A stretch of DNA of 64,000 nt from Prosopocoilus inquinatus (lineage: Eukaryota > Arthropoda > Insecta > Coleoptera > Lucanidae), in contig CM069876.1 in assembly GCA_036172665.1 (NCBI GenBank), positions 49,879,001-49,943,000 of the forward strand, read 5' to 3'. The notes below the pieces were generated by a model. It was given only the letters and a program-made list of their open reading frames with translations, did no database searches and was not told where the DNA came from. Both the position numbers and the translations under genes were made by a program. Of this stretch, positions 1 through 12,954 are shown in pieces; the first letter of the stretch is position 1; each line of letters opens with the position of its first letter.

Positions 1-478
1 AAAAAAGAGAGAAGACAGGTAAACAAAGAAATAGAAAGAGAGAAATGTGCAGGAAAAAAATGAACGAAAGACAAAAGAAGAAATCGCGAATCTGTACGAA
101 GGAAACAAACACGAAGACAGAAATGAATAATAAAAACAAAAGCAAATCGAGACGAATTTTCATACGAAGACAAACGAAAAACAAAAGACGGTCGATACTT
201 CGCCGGATTGTCTGAAAAACAAAGAAGTGGCAAAAAGTTGACAGAAAAAAAAACAAACGAAATCGTGAAAGATGCGAGGCCGACGTGGAAATTATAAGAA
301 ACAAATGAACGAACGAGAAGTAAACAAAAGGCGATCGATGGTATTACGTGGAGTATAAGAAAATTAAATGAAAGAAAAAAAAAACAATTGCAAATATCGA
401 AACGAAACGAAATTAACAAAACAAAGAGCAACGAAAAAAAAAACAAAAAAAAAAGAATTATTCAAGCGAAGAACAAAA
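1..478. other. A-rich low-complexity DNA, no gene
   Basis: This stretch is strongly purine/A-rich, with many short A runs and scattered AAACAAAAG..CGATCG words (near 188 and 325) that recur in other arrays of the window. I see no open frame, RNA gene or terminal repeat. It probably lies in the last intron of the actin gene or beyond its 3' end. Confidence 0.5.
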
Positions 479-867
479 GAGATCCATCCGGAGGAGGTCG
501 ATTAGTCTTTTGTTTTTGTGCGTAGACGCATAGACAGTACAAGGTCGTGAGTTCGAATCACACTCGAGTTACTCGTCGCCGGGCGGCGGTCGGTTTAACC
601 TCAAACACCCTTCAATTTTGAGATCCATCCGGAGGTTGTCAGTTTGTCATTTGTTTTTGTGCATAAACGCATAGACAGTACATAACCTACTTCACGAAAG
701 TATTAATTACATCCAGAAGACAGAGAAACAAGCGAAATAAATCTATTCATTTGTTTTACGTCATAATTCGTTTCAGTCTGCATGAGGATCGGCCCTGTGA
801 ACGCAAGGTCGTGAGTTCGAATTACACTCGAGTTAATTTTCGCATACGCGGCGGACCGCTTGACTCA
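479..867 (+). repeat. Duplicated SINE-like segment with tRNA B-box words
   Basis: A ~62-nt block (479-541) is repeated at 619-682. A second ~65-nt block, 537-602, is repeated at 800-867. The second block carries GAGTTCGAATC (549-559) and GAGTTCGAATT (near 813), close to the RNA polymerase III B-box GGTTCGANTCC. I could not find a convincing A-box or a cloverleaf, so this is at best a decayed tRNA-derived SINE fragment, not a tRNA gene. Confidence 0.4.
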
Positions 868-883
868 TAAAGTCCGGAAAAAA

Positions 884-1250
884 ATACAATCCGTCTCTCA
901 AGAATAAAAAAAAAAACAATCAAAATCAGGATAGACAAAGCGCATTCAGAAGAGGGACAAGGATTTAAACGCAAGTTTGCGTGGATTTATCGATGATGCC
1001 CTTCGAACCAGCGGTGGGTACTGCAAGGTCATGCTCTTGGGCCTCTCCTATTCACTGTATTTAGAAAAAAAAATTGAATCCGTCTTTCAAGAACAAGGAA
1101 GAAATCAAAATTGGGACAAGTTAACCGCCTCCAAAAGAGGGACGAGGATTTAAATGCAGGTTTGCATCGATTTTCGATGACGCTCTTCATACCAGTGGTG
1201 GGTACTGCAAGGGCGTGCTCTTGGGCCCCTTCCATTCGCTGTATTTAGAT
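884..1250. repeat. Two-copy ~188-bp tandem repeat
   Basis: Copies start near 884 and 1073. Both share an aatccgtct-tcaagaa start, an aagaggga-aaggattta middle and a gtgggtactgcaag-gctcttgggcc end. They are diverged by roughly 15 to 20 percent, as judged by eye. No coding potential is apparent. Confidence 0.6.
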
Positions 1251-2756
<1,506 letters not shown>

Positions 2757-3599
2757 TTAGTTAGTCTCTTTCTAAAAAAAAAAAAAAAAAAACGGATATA
2801 ATATTGATTCTGGGGAATTGTTTTTTGAATAAAACATCAGAAAGTAGGGCAACGTCATTAGATTATAATTTATAATCCACTTAAGGGGATCAATACAGGC
2901 CGGATACTAATATGCTTAGTGCTTTGGTGTGGTTAATTAAATTTGATTCGAATTTGCCTTTCCTTGAAATAACGCTGATTATGATTGGAGGGGGGGCGGG
3001 GGGGAGGAATAAGAAAAACAAAAGAAAAGCGATGGTGTGGGGCCGGATGGGATAAATTTTGTTTCGTCGAGGTCCTTTTTAAAACAAACGCGAAAACGAT
3101 TTTTAATTTTTTGAGCACGCAATGCGTTCATCGATTATGCAGCTTAAAATTCAGAAAAAAAAGAATCTCGGGGGTTTTATTTTATTTTTTTTTAATTTTA
3201 GAAAATATTCCACAATCTAGGAAACTGTCTTTAGTACGTTTAGGCACGTCACCTTGCGGTTAATTTTGCAACAAATTTCTTGCATTATTTTCACGTATAT
3301 TTTCGTATTATTTGTAAAAAACCAGCGGCCCCCAATATTTCTTTTTGAAAAAAAAAAAAAAAGAAAAATATACACATGACTAAAAATGTGTCTAAAATAT
3401 TTAAAAAATAATAATAATAAAATTATATTTGCCTGCAAATTTTTTTTGTGAAAATAATTCGGTAAATGTAAGTTTACTTCGCTCTTTAATTTATTTAATT
3501 GTTTAAATAGTTAATAAAATATATAATTTCCAACACAGCGTTGATTTTATTATCTACTTCTTTTTTGAAAATAAATAAATAAATAAATTTAACGTAATT

Positions 3600-3996
3600 C
3601 ATGCAGAATGCCAGAATGTTGGATGGGCCCCCTCTTTGCCCCTCTCGAGACGATGCCTTCACTTGAAATTTATTCGGTGAAATTATTTTCAGCGCAAGGC
3701 GAAAGCAATTATTATTTTTTTAATTTTTTTCCATTCGCCTTAGTTGTTTAAAAGAACATCGAATTAATTTTTAATAAATTAAAAAAATATATATAAACGA
3801 ATTCAGGGCTTAAAATTGCAATTCAACCGAACCCTTTCATATAAATTTAGTTTGTAAAATTTATTTATTTTTAAATCATTACAATATAAATGAAAATTGT
3901 TTTGTTTCTTTTTTTAAACTGCACTGTTTTTTTTTTTAATTTTAATTTTCATTCGCGTTAGTCGGTTAAAAGAACGTCAAATTAATTCTTTAAACA

Positions 3997-4044
<48 letters not shown>

Positions 4045-5640
4045 GAACAGCCAACTGAACCCCTTCACATAAATTTAATTCGTAAAATTAATTTATTTTT
4101 AAAACATAGCTAAACCCCCTTCACGTAAAATTGAATTTGTTAAATTAACAAATAAATTGTTTTTAGCGTAAGACAAAAGCACTTATTATTTTTTTATTTT
4201 TTTTTAAATTTCATTCGCGCTAGTTACTTAAAATTGATTAAAAAAAAATTTTTTTTTAATATAATGATAAACGAATTCAGAGCTTAAAATTTATTTATTT
4301 TTAAATCATTAAAAAATATAAATAAATAGGGGGGATAAACCTCTTCACGCGCAAACAAATTATTAACATTATCGATCTAGAGTTCAAAATTGATGTGTAA
4401 GATGGTTTTGAACGTAACACCAGAGCAAATATTTTTTTTAATTTTGATTTTCATTCGCGTCGAGGCTTTGAAAGAACGTCAAATTGATTTGAAAAAAAAA
4501 TAAATAAAAATATGAACGAATTAATAACGAATAAATGAATGAATTAGATTTAACTTTTAAAAATAACAAATAAATGATTTAGGGCAACTACTTTTTTTTT
4601 TAATTTTCGTTCGCGTTAGCTGTTTAAAAGAAAGCCAAATTATTTTTTTTTAATATAAACGGATAAAGTCCTGCACTTAAAATTTAATTTTTAAAATTAA
4701 CAAATAAATAATCGTTACCGGCCAACTCAGAACGATGGTTAGAAGCTTAAGACAAGGGCAAATATATTTTTTTTAATTTTAATTTTCATTTAAATAAAAT
4801 AAGAAAATCAAATTAATTCTTTTTAATTGAAAACATGTTAAACAAAAAAATAAATCCATGATTTAAAATTTAATTTGAGAAATTAACAAGCAAATCGTCA
4901 CCGCCCAACCCAGAACTATAAAATTATTTAGAGCTTAAGACAAGAGCCGCTATTTTTTTCTTAATTTTAATTTTCATTCGGGTCTGCTGTTTAAAAGAAA
5001 GTCAAATTATTATTATTATTTTTTTTAATATAAACGAATAAATGAACTCCTTAACACTTAAAATTATTTAATTTTTTAAATTAACAAATAAATCGTTACC
5101 GTGCAACTCAGAATGATGATTTAGAGCTCGAGACAAGGGCAACAATTTTATTTGAATTTCAATTTCACTCGCGTTTGCTGTTTAAAAGGACGACAAATTA
5201 GCTTTTTAAAAATTAAAAAAAAAAATTAATTTAAATACTTAACAAGCAAATTGTTACCGCCCAACCCACAGCTTAAGACAAGGGCAACTACAATTTTTTT
5301 TTTCTAATTTTAATTTTCATTCGCAAAAAGAAAGTCAAATTAATTTTGAAAAAATATAAACGAATAAATAATTAAAATTTAATTTTTAAAATTAATATAA
5401 ATATAAATAGTTACCGTCCAACCTTGCAAACTATAAAATAATTTCGAGCTTAAGACAGAGGAAATAATTTTTTTTTTTTAATTTTAATTTTCAATCACGC
5501 CAGTCATTCGGAAGAACATCAGATTAATTAAAAAAAAAATTAAAAAATTTATGGGGGCAGCACTTCCTATCATTCAAAAGAACATGAGATTAAAAAATTA
5601 AAAAAAAAAATAAATATTCAAAAAAGGGGGCAGAACTTCT
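3600..5640. repeat. Old AT-rich tandem array, about 11 copies
   Basis: A degenerate module recurs near 3733, 3951, 4212, 4452, 4608, 4787, 4974, 5165, 5319, 5491 and 5567. Its parts are a TTTTAATTTTCATTCGCG word, a short spacer, TTTAAAAGAA-GTCAAATTA, an A-rich stretch, and later CGTTACCG-CCAAC and GCTTAAGACAAGGGC. Spacing is irregular at about 150 to 260 bp, and indels in A and T runs are frequent, so the array looks old. Confidence 0.6.
4000..4041. repeat. (AT)n microsatellite
   Basis: About twenty AT units in a row lie inside one unit of the decayed array. Confidence 0.95.
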
Positions 5641-5830
5641 TAATTGACTTGAATGTTTTTCCAAACGAAACGAAAGTTACATAAATAAAATGCAGCAAAA
5701 AATTGATTAAATTAGTAAATTAATAAATATAGTGAAAATTCAAAAAAATTAACCACGATTAAATTAAAAAAAAAAAAAAACAAATGAAGGAGACGTTAGT
5801 TCACTGTAAAACACTACAAATTCGAACGCA

Positions 5831-5852
5831 CCAACAACAACAACAACAACAA
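5831..5852 (+). repeat. (CAA)n microsatellite
   Basis: About seven CAA units form a short uninterrupted trinucleotide run between the AT-rich array and the GC-rich actin promoter segment. Confidence 0.9.
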
Positions 5853-5957
5853 CGACACAGGAGAACTGCACTTTCTCAAATCCGAACCGACATGGGCGTA
5901 GGAGGCGTCCGAGCTCAGCGTCGCGACGTCCCACCCCCGTCCGCTCTTGATACTAAC

Positions 5958-6009
5958 CTCTTCGTTCGGCGGTTAAGGACTCGGCTGCTCAGTGAGTTGG
6001 GCTGCGAGT
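5958..6009 (-). other. Putative noncoding exon 1 of actin
   Basis: On the minus strand this GC-richer segment begins about 30 nt downstream of a TATAAAAA box. It ends with GAAGAG|GTTAGT, a good donor. It has no ATG-led frame, as expected for the leader exon of an insect muscle actin gene. The left boundary (transcription start near 6009) is estimated from TATA spacing only. Confidence 0.45.
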
Positions 6010-6032
6010 GCCTTCGTGTGGGCCCCGCGTCG

Positions 6033-6086
6033 TTTTTATACTATTGGCAGGGCACGCTATGAATAGGACGGGTGGCCCATGTATGG
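6033..6086 (-). promoter_or_regulatory. TATA box and CArG-like site of the actin promoter
   Basis: The minus strand reads TATAAAAA at 6040-6033. Thirty-seven bp upstream, CCATGTATGG (6077-6086) is one mismatch from the SRF CArG box CC(A/T)6GG, a classic element of muscle actin promoters. The surrounding 5.9-6.3 kb is clearly GC-richer than its flanks. Confidence 0.5.
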
Positions 6087-6299
6087 AGTGCCGTCCTATA
6101 GAGACGCAGACGCGCGACGTCGTCCAAATAAGGCAGCCTGGCTCCGGACGCCTGTGGGAGGGCACGTCCTCCCGAAGGAATTCCCGAAAGGCCCTCCGCG
6201 ATCGCACCTTCCAGCCCGATTTTGGGATATATTTGAAATTTCGGGGGGGTGGAAGAAAGGCGGGCGACGCACCGGCGACGCGGCGCGACCTCCTCACAC

Positions 6300-8760
6300 T
6301 CACGGGTACATAAATATGTATTTCTATATTTAAAGCGATTTATTTTTAACATTAATTTAAGTATTTTTGTTTGGACCCAGTTACTTAGAGGTAGAGAACA
6401 ACCTGTATATATTTTCCAAAAAAAAAAAAAAAATCAAAGTATTTTTGTATTCATGTACAGTCTTGCACACAAAAAAACATACGGTCGTATTTGATATTTC
6501 ATTCTTTGTTAGCTGTCCGTGATTGTACATAAGTATGTAGTTTTTAAGAAAGTGAGGCAGAGAGAGAGAGAGAGAGAAACGATCGCCAAAAAACGAAGTC
6601 TACAAAATCAGATTAAAAAAAAAATTACAGAAATTGAGATGAGAATTTTTTTTTTGTGCAGAAATTTAAATTATTTAAACATAAATATGTATTTCTATAT
6701 TTAAAGCAATTTACTTTTATCGTTAATTTAATTATTTTTGTTTGGTCCCAGTTACTTATAGATAGAGAACAACCTGTATATATTTTCCAAAAAAAAAAAA
6801 ATTAAATCATATTCATGTACAGTCGTGCACAAAAAAAAACATACGGTTGTATTTGATATTTCATTCTTTGTTAGCTGTCCGTGATTGTACGTAATTAGTT
6901 TTTAAGAGAGTGAGAGAGACAGAGAAACGATCGTCAAAAAACGAAGTCAACAAAATCAGATTAAAAAAAATTACAGAAATTGAGATGAGAACTTTTTTGT
7001 GCAAAAATTTAAATTATTTAAACATAAATATGTATTTCTATATTTAAAGCAATTTACTTTTATCGTTAACTTAATTATTTTTGTTTGGTCCCAGTTACTT
7101 ATAGATAGAGAACAACCTGTATATATTTTCCAAAAAAAAAAAATTAAATCATATTCATGTACAGTCGTGCACAAAAAAAAACATACGGTTGTATTTGATA
7201 TTTCATTCTTTGTTAGCTGTCCGTGATTGTACATAAGTATGTAGTTTTTAAGAAAGTGAGAGAGAGAGAGAGAGAGAGAGAGAAACGATCGTCAAAAAAC
7301 AAAGTCTACAAAATCAGATTAAAAAAAAAATTACAGAAATTGAGATGAGAATTTTTTTTATGCAAAAATTTAAATTATTTAAACATAAATATGTATTTCT
7401 ATATTTAAGACAATTTATTTTTATCATTAATTTAATTATTTTTGTTTGGTCCCAGTTACTTATAGATGAAGAACAACCTGTATATATTTTCCAAAAAAAA
7501 AAAATTAAATCATATTCATGTACACTCGTGCACAGAAAAAAAACATACGGTTGAATTTGATATTTCGTTCTTCGTTAGCTGTCCATGATTGTACGTAAAT
7601 AGTTTTTAAGAGAGTGAGAGAGACAGAGAAACGATCGTCAAAAAACGAAGTCAACAATATCAGATCAAAAAAAAATTACAGAAATTGAGATGAGAACTTT
7701 TTTGTGCAAAAATTTAAATTATTTAAACATAAATATGTATTTCTATATTTAAAGCAATTTACTTTTATCGTTAACTTAATTATTTTTGTTTGGTCCCAGT
7801 TACTTATAGATAGAGAACAACCTGTATATATTTTCCAAAAAAAAAAAAAAATTAAATCATATTCATGTACAGTCGTGCACAAAAAAAAACATACGGTTGT
7901 ATTTGATATTTCGTTCTTTGTTAGCTGTCCATGATTGTACATAATAGGTTTTTAAGAGAGAGAGAGACAGAAACGATTCGAAAAAATCAGATAAAAAAAA
8001 TTACAGAAATTGAGATCAGAATTTTTTTTATGCCAAAATTTAAATTATTTAAACATAAATATGTATTTCTAAATTTAAAGCGATTTACTTTTATCGTTAA
8101 TTTAATTATTTTTGTTTGGTCCCAGTTACTTATAGATAGAGAACAACCTGTATATATTTTCCAAAAAAAAAAATCAAATCATATTCATGTACACTCGTGC
8201 ACAGAAAAAAACATACGGTTGAATTTGATATTTCGTTCTTCGTTAGCTGTCCATGATTGTACGTAAATAGTTTTTAAGAGAGTGAGAGAGACAGAGAAAC
8301 GATGGTCAAAAAACTAAGTCAACAAAATCAGATTAAAAAAAAATTACAGAAATTGAGATGAGAACTTTTTTTTGTGCAAAAATTTAAATTATTTAAACAT
8401 AAATATGTATTTCTATATTTAAGACAATTTATTTTTATCATTAATTTAATTATTTTTGTTTGGTCCCAGTTACTTATAGATGAAGAACAACCTGTATATA
8501 TTTTCCAAAAAAAAAATCAAATCATATTCATGTACACTCGTGCACAGAAAAAAACATACGGTTAAATTTGATATTTCGTTCTTTGTTAGCTGTCCATGAT
8601 TGTACGTAATTAGTTTCTAATAGAGTGAGAGAGAGAGAGAGAGAAAGAAACGATCGTCAAAAAACGAAGTCTACAAAATCAGATTAAAAAAAAAATTACA
8701 GAAATTGAGATGAGAATTTTATTTTGTTGTGCAAGAATTTAAATTATTTAAATATCTTGA
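6300..8760. repeat. ~345-bp tandem array, seven copies, upstream of actin
   Basis: Copies are marked by ACATAAATATGTATTTCTA at about 6308, 6679, 7022, 7383, 7727, 8053 and 8397 (spacing 326 to 371). Each carries in order a MEF2-like CTA(T/A)ATTTAA word, GGTCCCAGTTACTTATAG or a variant, CAACCTGTATATATTTTCC, an A-run, GTGCACA..AAACATACGG, TTAGCTGTCC(G/A)TGATTGTAC, a (GA)n run and AAACGAT. Short open frames recur because the unit recurs; I do not regard them as genes. Confidence 0.9.
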
Positions 8761-9639
8761 TTATTAAACAAACACCCTGTATAGTTAAAGCGTTACCTAA
8801 CGCACACTTCAGACCACAATCTCTGTAATACAAAACATGAATCAAACATTAGGCGAAAAATCAAGAAAAAAGTAACCAAAACCAGAACTCCAAGCAAAAA
8901 AAAAAAATTTTTTTTCTTCTAATTTTTTTAAAATTTTATTCACAAACTTGGAACAAAAAAAGAATTTGAAAGTAACTCAAATATTTAATTTAGGCATAAA
9001 TCCAAGACGAAATTCTGAAACGACGCCTTCAATGTCAAGGTGAAGAGAGAGCGAGCGAGTTGGCAGTGAAAACGTTCACGCTTTTTTTTTACGTGCAAAG
9101 TCCTACGTTTCGTCCCATTAAACGGCGCCGAACGCGGCGATGTCATGGAAGTGCATTCGGCGCGGCGAAAAATAACTTTTCGGGACTCGCGCCAAGAATT
9201 CGATTTCGATTTATGACTAATCTAATCTAATGTGTAACGTTACGAGCTATTTTATTTTACGTCATTTTCATACTTATTCGGACGCTCGTCGACTATTTTT
9301 TTGTCATCACCGACGAAAAAATATAAATAAACAAATGAATAACGCCCTCGCGCGATCGATCTTGTGTCAGAGAATATTTTTATGCGAAAAAGAACGTGAA
9401 AATTTGCCGAGCTAAAATAATTTCATCGATCATATACAGGGTGTTACCGGACAAGAGTTATTCACTCATGAAATGAAAAACAAGTGAACAACGCCTGCGC
9501 GCACTTTGTATTTACTGTTTCGTAATTGCTTTTGCGTGCTGCAAAATGTTTTTTAAATGAAATGCAAACTCAAATAATTTTTCTGGACCCAATTTTTCTT
9601 TCTAGCGCAAAAATAATCACCTGCGGTTGCCCCCGTTCG
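8761..9639. other. Intergenic DNA, no gene seen
   Basis: It contains two ACACCCTGTATA-type words (8772 forward, 9434 as its reverse complement TACAGGGTGT) that bound repeats throughout this window. A CpG-richer patch lies at 9000-9200. No splice-supported coding frame was found. Confidence 0.5.
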
Positions 9640-11980
9640 ATTCGCGAGTAAATTCTAGCCCGATTTCATGTGTCGCACCATGGGTCTGACGCGATTGGTT
9701 TTCGAGCTCTAAAATTTTAGACCAAGGAATACCCGAGAACCAATCACGTCAGACCTACGATGTGACACATGAATTCAGGCTGAAATTTACTTGCCAGTTC
9801 AAAAATTTAATCAAACAAGCTGCTAAATGATAGTAAGTTACATTTATTTAATGATTTTTGATTAAAAATTACTAAAGTACATTATTGTTTTCATGTTAAT
9901 AACGCGTGGCTCGTATCTCCCCGACTCAATTGTTTTCTAACCAAAAGTGTTCGTGAGTTTTGGAAAATGACACCATCACATTTTCAAAGCACGAGCCACA
10001 TTTGCACAAGATTCAATTGTTTTCTTTTTCACGAAAGGCGTCAGAGAAAAGTTATTGAAGGAACATCACGTTTTTTTTTTTTTAATACGTGGCAAAACGC
10101 GCTATTTTAGTCGTAACATCCTGTATATTATTGCAGTTTCGAATTCGCCAGTGAATTCTAGCCCGATTTCATGTGTCGCATCGTGGGTCTACGCCGACTG
10201 GTTTCCGAGCTCTAAAATTTTAGACCAAAAAATAACTCGCGAACCGATTATGTTAGACCTATGATGCGACACATGATTTCAGACTAGAATTTACTTGCGA
10301 ATTCGAAAACGTAATAAAAATCAGACGTTCTGTTTGAAATAAGCGAAGCACGGCTCGTATTTCCACGATTCAATTGTTTTTTGACGAAAGGTGTTCAAAA
10401 TGGAACACGCGTTTTTTTTTTTAAATACGAATAAAAATGCACTTTTTTTTCAGTCCGATTCAAGGATCATTTCTTTTCTCAAGAAAAGCGTTAGAAAAAT
10501 TGTTGAAGGACATCATTTTTTTTTTAATGCACTATTTTAATTACGTATTTGACTGCAGCATTGAATTCGTCAGTAAATTCTAGCCCGATTTCATGTGTCG
10601 CATCGTGGGTCTACGCCGACTGGTTTCCGAGCTCTAAAATTTTAGACCAAAAAATAACTCGCGAACCGATTATGCTAGGCCTACGATGCGACACATGATT
10701 TCAGACTAGAATTTACTTGCGAATTCGAAAACGTAATAAAAATCGGACGTTCTGTTTGAAATAAGCGAAGCACAGCTCGTATTTCCACGATTCAATTGTT
10801 TTTTGACGAAAGGTGTTCAAAATGGAACACGCGATTTTTTTAAATACGAATAAAAATGCACTTTTTTCAGTCCGATTCAAGAATCATTTCTTTTCTCAAG
10901 AAAAGCGTTAGAAAAATTTTTGAAGGACATCAATTTTTTTTTAATGCACTATTTTAATTACGTATTTGACTGCAGCATTGAATTCGTCAGTAAATTCTAG
11001 CCCGATTTCATGTGTCGCATCGTGGGTCTACGCCGACTGGTTTCCGAGCTCTAAAATTTTAGACCAAAAAATAACTCGCGAACCGATTATGTTAGACCTA
11101 TGATGCGACACATGATTTCAGACTAGAATTTACTTGCGAATTCGAAAACGTAATAAAAATCAGACGTTCTGTTTGAAATAAGCGAAGCACGGCTCGTATT
11201 TCCACGATTCAATTGTTTTTTGACGAAAGGTGTTCAAAATGGAACACGCGTTTTTTTTTTAAATACGAATAAAAATGCACTTTTTTTCAGTCCGATTCAA
11301 GAATCATTTCTTTTCTCGCGAAAAGCATTAGAAAAATGGTTGAAGGACATCAATTTTTTTTAATGCACTATTTTAATTATGTATTTGACTGCAGCATTGA
11401 ATTCGTCAGTAAATTCTAGCCCGATTTCATGTGTCGCATCGTGGGTCTACGTCGGTTGGTTTCCGAGCTCTAAAATTTTAGACCGAAGATGACTCGCGAA
11501 CCGATTACACTAGACCTACGATGCGACACATGATTTCAGACTAGAATTTACTTGCGAACTCGAAAACCTAATAAAAATAGGACATTGTGTTTGACGTAAG
11601 CGAAGCACGGCTCATATCTACAAGATTCAATTGTTTTTTTAAGAAAAGTGTTCAAAATGGAATACGTATTTTTTTAAATACGAATAAAAATGCACTTTTT
11701 CCAGGTCCGATTCAAGATTCAATTTTTTTTTTCTCATGAAAAATTGTTGACAGGACATCAATTTTTTTCAATGCACTATTTTAATTACGTATTTGACTGC
11801 AGCATTGAATTCGTCAGTAAATTCTAGCCCGATTTCATGTGTCGCATCGTGGGTCTACGTCGGTTGGTTCGCGAGCTCTAAAATTTTAGACCGAAGATAA
11901 CTCGCGAACCGCTTATACTAGACCTAGGGTGCGACACATGAATTCGGGCTAGAATTCACTGGCGAATTCGAAAAAGCAAT
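9640..11980. repeat. ~417-bp tandem array of hairpin units, six copies
   Basis: Units begin near 9655, 10157, 10580, 10997, 11416 and 11824. Each holds an imperfect inverted repeat of about 150 bp. The left arm runs from AATTCTAGCCCGATTTCATG through TGTCGCATCGTGGGTCT; the right arm is AGACCTA(C/T)GATGCGACACATGA followed by a complement of the left start. The arms are joined by a short palindromic CTCTAAAATTTTAGA centre. The rest of each unit is a CGATTCAATTGTTTT.GACGAAAG spacer. The first copy is the most diverged; copies 2 to 5 are close. Confidence 0.9.
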
Positions 11981-12395
11981 GAAAACAGGACGTTCCGCTT
12001 GAAATAAGCGACGTACAGGATACATTTTCGAGATGTGACCTTCAATTTCAAGCGGCGCACAACTTAAAACCCGCGCGACTTTTCCCAAGTTCTCTTTTTC
12101 GGTTAAATGCACACGAGAAACTGCTTTTATAATTCTTCAGAACTGTGGGACACCCTATACAATTTTAACAATTAAAAAATAATTGTTGCAAATCGTTTTT
12201 GCAAGATTTGGTCAAAAAAATCATTTGATCATTAAAAAAAAAAGTATGAACCGCTTGATTTGGCTGGCAGATCAATAGAAGTCATAATCTCAACGTGAAG
12301 CAAGAAAAGATTGAAACTTTCATAAATTTGAAGCAAGAAGAACACAAGAGCGCTTGCAACGGAGGATGACGAAGATTGACGACAAAAAAATGGGT

Positions 12396-12501
12396 GTTGT
12401 CATGGTTACGCTTTAGAGGGCCAATGAACAGCGAGTTTCGCAATACGATGACCGCCGACGAGAAGCGAATGCGTTCTTCGTCCGGCGGTAGCCATGGCAA
12501 C
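12396..12501. promoter_or_regulatory. Pair of RFX X-box-like sites
   Basis: GTTGTCATGGTTAC (12396-12409) and GTAGCCATGGCAAC (12488-12501) resemble the X-box bound by RFX factors. The second fits GTNRCC-N2-RGYAAC exactly. A related pair is repeated three times at 25.38-25.73 kb. The rest of 11.98-12.95 kb shows no gene. Confidence 0.4.
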
Positions 12502-12954
12502 GCCCCCGAAACGTCCGTAGTATAGTCATAATTAAATTCAGATGATTACAATTTGATTTCCGAAAAGGAAAAAATTAAGGAAATCTTAACAGAGATTTAA
12601 AAGGAAGTTGGTTTTCTCTTTTTGTCAAATGCGTTTCCCGATTTGCCAAATCATCTTCCAGTTTCTGAACTTTCAAGTCGTATGCCAAATAGGAGAGTCA
12701 TTTTATGACGCACTAATTGGAAGACATAATTGGACACAAGGAGAAAACCAAAATGTAAAAGAAACATGCTTTACGAACTTGATAATCGGGAGGGGAAGTC
12801 GAACCCAAAAAAAAAAAAAAACACGATCCAATAAAATCGATTTATTGTACTTAGATCACATTTTTATTTTTACAAACGTATATTCATCTCTCTCTAAATT
12901 ACCTCAACTGGTCATCAAATATAACACATATTTATTTACTTACTTAATTCTTAT

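Larger units (their letters stand above)
2772..5957 (-). other. Probable 5'-UTR intron of actin
   Basis: This is the AT-rich interval between the presumed noncoding exon 1 (donor GTTAGT, 5957-5952) and the acceptor at 2774-2772 just before the actin ATG. It is filled by a decayed tandem repeat and low-complexity DNA. No coding frame was recognised. Insect muscle actin genes commonly carry such a leader intron; joining these two ends is my inference. Confidence 0.45.

Noticed and set aside
549..559. tRNA gene at the B-box word
   Set aside because: No A-box, anticodon arm or acceptor stem could be folded; only the T-arm-like word is present.
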